From positions 1 through 35,019 of the forward strand of contig JAIUOK010000045.1 of assembly GCA_020161245.1 (NCBI GenBank): a stretch of 35,019 nucleotides of DNA, read 5' to 3'. The stretch comes from Actinomycetota bacterium. GTDB lineage: Bacteria; Actinomycetota; Actinomycetes; S36-B12; CAIYMF01. This document shows positions 30,173 to 35,019 of the stretch, piece by piece. Every line of letters begins with the position of its first letter. The stretch's first letter is position 1. A model generated the notes under the pieces. The model was not told the DNA's origin, made no database searches, and saw only the letters and a program-made list of their open reading frames with translations. The translations under genes and the position numbers were made by a program.

Positions 30173-30820
30173 TCAGAGCTTGATGCGGGCAGCGCCGGAG
30201 TAGCGCTTGCCGTACCAGCCGCTGAAGACCTTGTCGATCTTCACGCCGCTGCGCGGGTTGGTCGCGTTCACCATCTTGCCGTTGCCGATGTAGAGGCCGA
30301 CGTGGTGCGCGCCGTGCTTGAAGAAGAACACGAGGTCGCCGGGCTTGAGCGCCCAGCGCTTCACCTTGACGAACTTGCCGCTGGCGAACTGCGCACGCGA
30401 GTAGTGGGGGATCGACTTGCCGTAGGCCTTGCCGACCACGTACTTGGTCAGGCCCGAGCAGTCGAAGCGGTTGGGGCCGGCGGCACCGGCGACGTAGCGG
30501 TCGCCCACCTGGGCCTTGGCGACCTTGACCGCCTTGAGGCGCATGGCCTGCACGCGGGCACGGAACTTCTGGCCCGGGGTGAGGACGGTCGGGGTGGCGG
30601 AGGACGCCGAGAACGTCGAGACAGCAGCAGCCGTGGCAGTGCTCGTCGCGAGCGCGGTGCTGGTGGTCGCGGTCGAGACGACGACAGCGGACGGGGTGGA
30701 GACCGTGGTGGGTGCGGGGGCCGCGGAGGCCGACGTCGCACCGAGGAGGCCGGCCGTCAGGGCGACGGAGACGACCGCCGAGGCCGGGATGAGCCGGCGA
30801 CGGGCATGCAGGGACAGCAC
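30173..30820 (-). CDS. Secreted NlpC/P60 peptidoglycan endopeptidase
   Basis: A 215-residue exported hydrolase. The signal peptide (RRRLIPASAVVSVALTAGLL, likely cleaved after ASA near residue 33) is followed by a Ser/Thr/Ala/Val-rich linker to about residue 80. The C-terminal NlpC/P60 domain has the catalytic Cys121 (RFDCSGLT) and His173 (AHHVGLYIG), with a third polar residue in MVNATNPRSG. It cleaves peptide stems of peptidoglycan. GTG 30820 lies about 15 nt after AAGAGGAT at the end of a c-di-AMP riboswitch, so expression should fall as c-di-AMP rises. No SH3 or LysM domain is present. Confidence 0.9.
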   Translation of the reverse strand: MLSLHARRRLIPASAVVSVALTAGLLGATSASAAPAPTTVSTPSAVVVSTATTSTALATSTATAAAVSTFSASSATPTVLTPGQKFRARVQAMRLKAVKVAKAQVGDRYVAGAAGPNRFDCSGLTKYVVGKAYGKSIPHYSRAQFASGKFVKVKRWALKPGDLVFFFKHGAHHVGLYIGNGKMVNATNPRSGVKIDKVFSGWYGKRYSGAARIKL

Positions 30821-30829
30821 GAAGCGAAT

Positions 30830-30950
30830 CCGATCCTCTTCACGCCTACCGGGTTAGCTGACGGGCTCGGGCCAAGAGGTGCCCTACGCCTGCGCCGTCG
30901 GTGACGGCCTCGGCGATTCGCCCCAGAAACACGTGGGTCCCCGGCTCGCC
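30830..30950 (-). promoter_or_regulatory. c-di-AMP (ydaO-type) riboswitch
   Basis: Read on the minus strand, the leader contains the landmarks of actinobacterial ydaO riboswitches in order: CCGGGGACCCAC, TCTGGGGCGAATCGCC, CACCTCTTGGCCCGAGCCCG, TCAGCTAACCCGGTAGGCG and GAAGAGGAT. CCTCTT pairs with AAGAGG at the 3' side. It precedes an NlpC/P60 gene, the commonest context for this riboswitch in actinobacteria. In known cases ligand binding turns expression off. The boundaries are approximate. Confidence 0.88.
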
Positions 30951-31196
30951 GTCGGGCCCCGGTCGTGCGTGCACCGGTCGGTGCAGGGGGGCGGGCCCTC
31001 GAGCGATTGAGCGCGCCGTCCGCGCCCGGGGTTCCGGGCTGCTTCAGACGGCTCCATGACGGTAAGGAACGGTCCGGAACGGCTCCAAACCCGCTGTCCG
31101 GTCACGGGACGGTAACGATGGTGTCCGATTCGCCCGTTTCAGCAGGTCAGACGGCGACTGAGAGATCCGTTTCAGCAACAGTCTGTGACGAGGGTC
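30951..31196 (-). promoter_or_regulatory. Promoter region of the riboswitch/NlpC gene
   Basis: Non-coding stretch between the HAD-gene stop and the riboswitch. It contains a 7-bp-arm palindrome TGCACCG-GT-CGGTGCA at 30970-30985, and two copies of GACGGTAA at 31058-31065 and 31108-31115, 50 bp apart. The promoter itself was not identified with confidence. Confidence 0.4.
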
Positions 31197-32105
31197 TCAT
31201 CGGCGACGGGCGCCGAGCCCGTCGAGGGCCGCCTCGACCACCTGGGCCACCCCGTCGTCGGCCGGCCCGGGCACCAGGGCGTCGGCAGCAGCCAGCGCCG
31301 CCGGGTGGGCGGTCTCGACCGCCAGGCCGACGCCGGCCCACTGCAGCATCGGGACGTCGTTGGGCATGTCGCCGACGGCCGCGACGGCCGCGACCGGGAT
31401 GCCCAGCCGCGCTGCCTGCCGCTCGAGCGCGGCGCCCTTGCTCACCTCGGCCGCACCGATCTCGATGAGGACGTCGCTGCTCACCGAGTGAGTCGGGTTC
31501 ACCAGGTGGCGCACGTGGGCGAGCGTGAGGTCGAGCAGGGTGTCGGCGTCGTGGTGGGCGGCGGGCCCGTCGAGCTCGACGCGCGCCAGCACCTTGACGA
31601 CGTCGACGCCGTCGGCGAGGTCGAGGACGTCGTCGGCCACGAGGACCGCGGGGTCGTCGGGGAAGACGACGCGGTAGGCGGTCTCGTGCGCGAACGCCGT
31701 CGTGCCGTCCGGCCGCACGTACTCGACGCCGAACGCCAGGCCCGGGACGGAGTCGCGGAGGATCCCGACCACCTCGCCGACGACGTCGGGCGCGATCGGG
31801 TGCACCTCGAGCAGCTCGTGCGTCTCGAGGTCGAGCACGATGGCGCCGTTGGCGCACACGCCGATGCCGCTGTGGCCCGTGGCCTCGAGCACCGGCGGGA
31901 CCCACCGCGGCGGACGGCCGGTGACGAAGACGACCGGGAACCCCTCGGCCCGAGCGCGGGCCAGCGCGCCCACCGTGCGCTCGGACACGGTGTGGTCGCG
32001 GCGCAGCAGGGTGCCGTCGAGGTCGGTGGCGACCATCCGCACGCCGGCGCCGGCGACGAGCGACCGCCAGCCGGCGTCGATCCGTCGGGCGGGGGAGGAG
32101 GTCAT
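31197..32105 (-). CDS. HAD-superfamily (Cof-type) phosphatase
   Basis: A 302-residue Cof/IIB-type HAD hydrolase. Motif I is VATDLDGTLLRRDH (Asp28, Asp30), motif II is VFVTGRPPRW, the lysine of motif III is in AEVSKGAALERQAARLGI, and motif IV is VAAVGDMPNDVPMLQWAGVGLAV. The C2B cap lies between motifs II and III. Members dephosphorylate sugar phosphates or cofactors; the substrate is unknown. ATG 32105 is 6 nt after CAGGCT, the leaderless pattern. The frame is open further upstream, but family similarity starts here. Confidence 0.9.
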   Translation of the reverse strand: MTSSPARRIDAGWRSLVAGAGVRMVATDLDGTLLRRDHTVSERTVGALARARAEGFPVVFVTGRPPRWVPPVLEATGHSGIGVCANGAIVLDLETHELLEVHPIAPDVVGEVVGILRDSVPGLAFGVEYVRPDGTTAFAHETAYRVVFPDDPAVLVADDVLDLADGVDVVKVLARVELDGPAAHHDADTLLDLTLAHVRHLVNPTHSVSSDVLIEIGAAEVSKGAALERQAARLGIPVAAVAAVGDMPNDVPMLQWAGVGLAVETAHPAALAAADALVPGPADDGVAQVVEAALDGLGARRR

Positions 32106-32166
32106 GTGCCCAGCCTGCCAACCGCCCCCGACCCCCGCGACGCGGGGGAGGGCTGCCTGGCGGGTG

Positions 32167-33672
32167 TCACCCGCGCGACGGCGCCCGGAAGGAGGGCCGC
32201 GCGTAGCCGTCGGCCCGGGTGCCGAGCGCGCGCTCCACCGCCTCTCCGACGGCGAGCAGCGAGGCCTCCGAGTGCGGCCGGCCGATGAGCACCAGGCCCA
32301 CCGGCAGGCCGTCGACGAAGCCCATCGGCAGCGCCAGCACCGGCCAGCCGGCGATCGAGGGCGCGGGGGAGGCGTTGCCCCCGCCCGCGAACTGGTCGCC
32401 GTTGGTGAGGTCGCTCTTCCAGGCCGGCGCGTAGGCGGGCGCGACGAGGGCGTCGATGTCCGGGTCGGCGTCGAACGCCCGCTGCAGGTTCTCCTCGACC
32501 GCCCAGCGCAGGCACTCCGCGCGCGACTCGGCGTACTTCTCACCTGCCCGCCCGCCGGTGTCGAGCGCCTGCTCGAGGAACTCCTGCCCGAACCAGCGCA
32601 GCTCCTCCGCCGCGTGGTCGCGGTTGAACGCCACCACGTCGGCGAGCGAGCGGACGCCCTCGCCCGGCCGCGCCGCGAGGTAGGCGTCGAGGTCGTCGAC
32701 GAGCTCGGCGAGCAGCACGTTGAGCTCGGGGTCGTCGAGGAACGGCGTGGCCGTCACCGACGACGTCACCAGGGTCATGCCCGACTCGAAGAGCCGCTGG
32801 GTCGAGGCGAGGAACACCTGGTCGGTCTCGGGGTGGCCCGACAGCCAGCCGTCGGCGACGCCGAGCCGCACGCTGGCAGCGACGCGAGACCCCACGGCGT
32901 CGGCGTACTGCGCTGTGCCGGCCAGGGCGTCGAGCCCCAGCGCGACGTCGAGCACCGAGCGGCCCAGGGGCCCGGGCATGTCCTGGCTCGCGCTGATCGG
33001 CACGATCCCGTCGGTCGGCACGAGACCCACGGTCGGCTTGAGGCCGACGATGCCGTTGAGCGAGCTCGGGCAGGTGATGGAGCCGTCGGTCTCGGTGCCG
33101 ATGGCGAGCGGTGCGAGGCCCGCAGCCACCGCGGCGCCCGAACCCGACGACGAGCCGCCGGCGCTGCGGTCGAGCGCCCACGGGTTGCCGGTGAGCCCGC
33201 CGTACGCCGACCAGCCCGACGTCGAGCGGTGCGAGCGGATGTTGGCCCACTCCGAGAGGTTGGTGACGCCGAGCACGACGAGCCCGGCGTCGCGCAGGCG
33301 CGCGACGATCGGCGCATCGCGCTGGGCCGGCCGCCCCGCGAGCGCGAGCGAGCCCGCGGTGGCGGGCATCCCCAGCACCTCGACGTTGTCCTTCACCAGC
33401 ACCGGCACGCCGTGCAGCGGCCCTCGCACCTGGCCGGCCGCGCGCTCGGCGTCGAGTCGCTCGGCCTGCTCGACGGCGTCGGGGCAGACGGCGATCACCG
33501 CTCCGAGCGCGACGTCGCCGGGGCCGTCGACCGCCGCGATGCGGTCGAGCAGCGCGCGGACTACGGCGACCGACGACGTCCGTCCCGACGCCAGATCGCG
33601 GGCCAGTGCGCTGGCATCGGTGTAGGCGAGGTCGGCGGTGGCGGGGTGCGGGTCGGCAAGCGCGGCGGTCAC
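32167..33672 (-). CDS. Amidase-signature family enzyme
   Basis: A 501-residue amidase-signature hydrolase with its Ser-cisSer-Lys triad: Lys94 (PVLVKDNVEV), the cis-Ser within AGGSSSGSGAAVAAG (about 174-176) and nucleophile Ser198 (GTETDGSITCPSS). GLKPTVGLVPTDGIVPIS and the C-terminal GWPVLALPMGFVDGLPVGLVLIGRP are also family hallmarks. No GatB or GatA-type partner is nearby, so it is probably a free amidase, not GatA. GTG 33672 is 7 nt after GAGAGT. The HAD gene follows 61 bases downstream on the same strand. Confidence 0.92.
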   Translation of the reverse strand: MTAALADPHPATADLAYTDASALARDLASGRTSSVAVVRALLDRIAAVDGPGDVALGAVIAVCPDAVEQAERLDAERAAGQVRGPLHGVPVLVKDNVEVLGMPATAGSLALAGRPAQRDAPIVARLRDAGLVVLGVTNLSEWANIRSHRSTSGWSAYGGLTGNPWALDRSAGGSSSGSGAAVAAGLAPLAIGTETDGSITCPSSLNGIVGLKPTVGLVPTDGIVPISASQDMPGPLGRSVLDVALGLDALAGTAQYADAVGSRVAASVRLGVADGWLSGHPETDQVFLASTQRLFESGMTLVTSSVTATPFLDDPELNVLLAELVDDLDAYLAARPGEGVRSLADVVAFNRDHAAEELRWFGQEFLEQALDTGGRAGEKYAESRAECLRWAVEENLQRAFDADPDIDALVAPAYAPAWKSDLTNGDQFAGGGNASPAPSIAGWPVLALPMGFVDGLPVGLVLIGRPHSEASLLAVGEAVERALGTRADGYARPSFRAPSRG

Positions 33673-33780
33673 GACGGCGACTCTCGCACGGCCGACCTCG
33701 GCGCGCAGGCAGAGCGCGCCCGGTCAACCTCGTGGACGTCGTCGCACCGGGGGGCCAGGATGCGCGCGGAGGCGATACCC

Positions 33781-34380
33781 ATGGAGCCGTACCGCACGGC
33801 CACGCCCGACGACGCCGCTGCGATCGCCGAGATCGTGACGCTGGCCTTCTCGACCGACCCGCTCTGGGGCCCGGCGCTCGCCCGGCCCGACGGCGGCCTC
33901 GACCACCAGCAGGCGTACTGGGACGTCTTCGTCGCCGGCGCACTGCGCTACCCCGCCACCGGCGTCGCCGTCGACGACGGCCGGATCGGGGCGGTGACCG
34001 TGTGGATCCCCTGGGGCGGCACTGAGCTCACCCCGGAGCAGGAGCAGCAGGTCGACGACCTCATCCGGGCCGAGCTCCCGGATCGAGACGCCGGGCTCCA
34101 CGAGCTGTTCCGCCGGTTCGAGGACGCGCGGCCAGACGAGCCACACCACTACCTGTCGCTGTTCGCCACCCATCCCGAGCATCGTGGCCGCGGTCTCGGG
34201 ATGGGCCTGCTGCGCCACGACCTCGAGCGCCTCGACGCGCTCGGCATGGCGGCGTACCTGGAGTCGTCGAACCCGGCCAACGACGCGCGCTACGCAGGAG
34301 TGGGCTTCGAGCCGGTGGGCAGCTTCGAGTCCCCGATGACGGGCGCACCCGTCACGACGATGTGGAGGTCGCCCCGATGA
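33781..34380 (+). CDS. GNAT-family N-acetyltransferase
   Basis: A 199-residue GNAT protein: YRTATPDDAAAIAEIVTLAF at the start, then a helical insert with the FRRFEDARPDEPHHYLSLFATHPEHRGRGLGMGLL block, where RGRGLG is the acetyl-CoA loop. ANDARYAGVGFEPVGSFESP closes the domain. ATG 33781 is preferred to ATG 33760 because GGAGG sits about 8 nt upstream. The stop overlaps the next ATG (ATGA). The substrate is unknown. Confidence 0.9.
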   Translation: MEPYRTATPDDAAAIAEIVTLAFSTDPLWGPALARPDGGLDHQQAYWDVFVAGALRYPATGVAVDDGRIGAVTVWIPWGGTELTPEQEQQVDDLIRAELPDRDAGLHELFRRFEDARPDEPHHYLSLFATHPEHRGRGLGMGLLRHDLERLDALGMAAYLESSNPANDARYAGVGFEPVGSFESPMTGAPVTTMWRSPR

Positions 34381-34510
34381 CCGACGTGAGGCTCGAGCCG
34401 ATGACGCGCGAGCAGTACGACGCCTACCGCCTCACCGCCGATGAGGAGTACGCGCTGTTCCTGCGCTACACGGGGCTGTCGGAGGAGCACCTCGTGCGGC
34501 GGCGCCTCGA
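34377..34510 (+). pseudogene. GNAT-like gene, 5' end only, cut at a sequence junction
   Basis: The ATG overlaps the preceding TGA. About 43 codons (MTDVRLEPMTREQYDAYRLT, then DEEYALFLRYTGLSEEHL) read like the start of an acetyltransferase related to its neighbour. Near 34506-34511 (CTCGAG) coding sense on this strand stops. The frame runs on to 34643 but is antisense to a different protein. The truncation looks abrupt rather than decayed. Confidence 0.6.
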
Positions 34511-35019
34511 GGCCGAGCCGCTCGGCGAAGGCGAGCAGGTTGGTGTCGCTCGCCTCGTCCCAGGCTGCGGCGCGTTGCGAGCGCGCGAAGCTGATCTGCA
34601 GGCCAACCCCGCTCGCTTCGGTGGCGGCGGTGTTCGTCGGTGAGCGACGCGGGGGCTGTGGGAGGCGCCGCCGGCGCATCCTCCGCCACCGCTTCGAGCA
34701 CGGTCGCCGGGCCGAAGAACTCGTAGCGGATCCGCTCCTCTCGCACCCCGAGCGAGACGAGGATCGCAAACACCGCCTGCATGAAGCCGGAGGGCCCGCA
34801 CAGGTAGACGTCGTAATCGTCGAGCCGCAGTAGCGACTGCAGCAGGTCGCGGGTGATGATGCCGGAAGAATCGCCCGCCGGCCCGCCCGCTTCCGGCGCG
34901 CGGTAGCAGACATGGGTCCTGAGGTTAGGATGGGCTGCCGCCAGCGCCGCAATCTCGGCCCCGAGCGCATGCACCGACCCGCTCTCGCAGGCATGGATGA
35001 ACCAGGTCGCCCGCCCGGT
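34511..35019 (-). pseudogene. Fragment of ferredoxin reductase-like protein with 2Fe-2S domain, frameshifted
   Basis: From the window edge the minus strand reads TGRATWFIHACESGSVHALG, then VYLCGPSGFMQAVFAIL and IRYEFFGPATVLEA, the NAD-binding half of an FAD/NAD(P) ferredoxin-reductase-like protein. Near 34619-34650 the sense jumps to another frame, which continues ATEASGVGLQISFARSQ and AAWDEASDTNLLAFAERLGLE, the start of a plant-type 2Fe-2S domain. It stops before any iron-ligand cysteine, at the CTCGAG junction. Codon use (GAT, TTT, GTT) is less GC-biased than elsewhere, and the domain order recalls alphaproteobacterial proteins. It is probably foreign to the rest of the contig. Confidence 0.65.

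Noticed and set aside
1..35019. CRISPR arrays, rRNA genes, transposase or integrase genes
   Set aside because: No evenly spaced repeat array, no rRNA-like sequence, and no integrase or DDE-type motif was seen on either strand.

Overview
The window is very GC-rich (roughly 70% by eye), uses GTG starts freely, and carries actinobacterial families: DUF2510-DUF805, DUF5926, DUF4446, CsoR, an EthA-type monooxygenase and a c-di-AMP (ydaO-type) riboswitch ahead of an NlpC/P60 gene. About sixteen starts have a TANNNT-like -10 box 6-7 nt upstream, which suggests leaderless transcripts. The host is a high-GC actinobacterium; genus cannot be read from this window.

Left end (1-3.13 kb): the right-hand end of a mobile element of lower GC. 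It holds the first 52 codons of a MobF/TrwC conjugative relaxase running off the window, a gene-free stretch that could contain oriT, and a compact operon of unknown function (TIGR04255-family protein, membrane-anchored HTH protein, and a large protein with a SQSCD motif). It ends in a degenerate tRNA-Leu-like sequence whose last 20 bases look like the 3' end of an intact tRNA, followed by a tRNA-style terminator. This is probably an attR site. The operon is the best candidate for an undescribed system.

Core chromosome (3.4-25.4 kb): small housekeeping and accessory genes. They include a bPH-domain protein, two ABM-type monooxygenases, a DUF805 membrane protein, a secreted beta-propeller, an acyltransferase-3 membrane enzyme, a coupled SDR/EthA-like Baeyer-Villiger monooxygenase pair, an acidic disordered protein, a GT4 glycosyltransferase, a stress-type flavin-binding protein, a type IB topoisomerase, a lipoprotein, a DMT exporter, a DinB-like protein, two coupled membrane proteins, an Fpg/Nei glycosylase, a GlcD-type FAD oxidase, a GDPD and a DUF5926 SEC-C protein. 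A candidate 6C-like small RNA with a 16-bp terminator stem follows, then a GDT1-family transporter and an ion-channel-like membrane protein.

26.3-27.2 kb: an aac(2')-type aminoglycoside acetyltransferase gene lies between two 67-bp inverted repeats, with no transposase. It looks like a small non-autonomous cassette.

27.2-30.1 kb: a copper-resistance operon csoR-copZ-copA under two mirror-image CsoR boxes. 30.1-33.7 kb: an NlpC/P60 hydrolase with its c-di-AMP riboswitch, a HAD phosphatase and an amidase. 33.8-34.5 kb: a GNAT gene coupled to a second GNAT-like gene that is cut off.

Right end (about 34.51-35.02 kb): a piece of a proteobacterial-looking ferredoxin-reductase protein on the minus strand, itself frameshifted. 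It joins the broken GNAT gene abruptly and is probably an assembly chimera.
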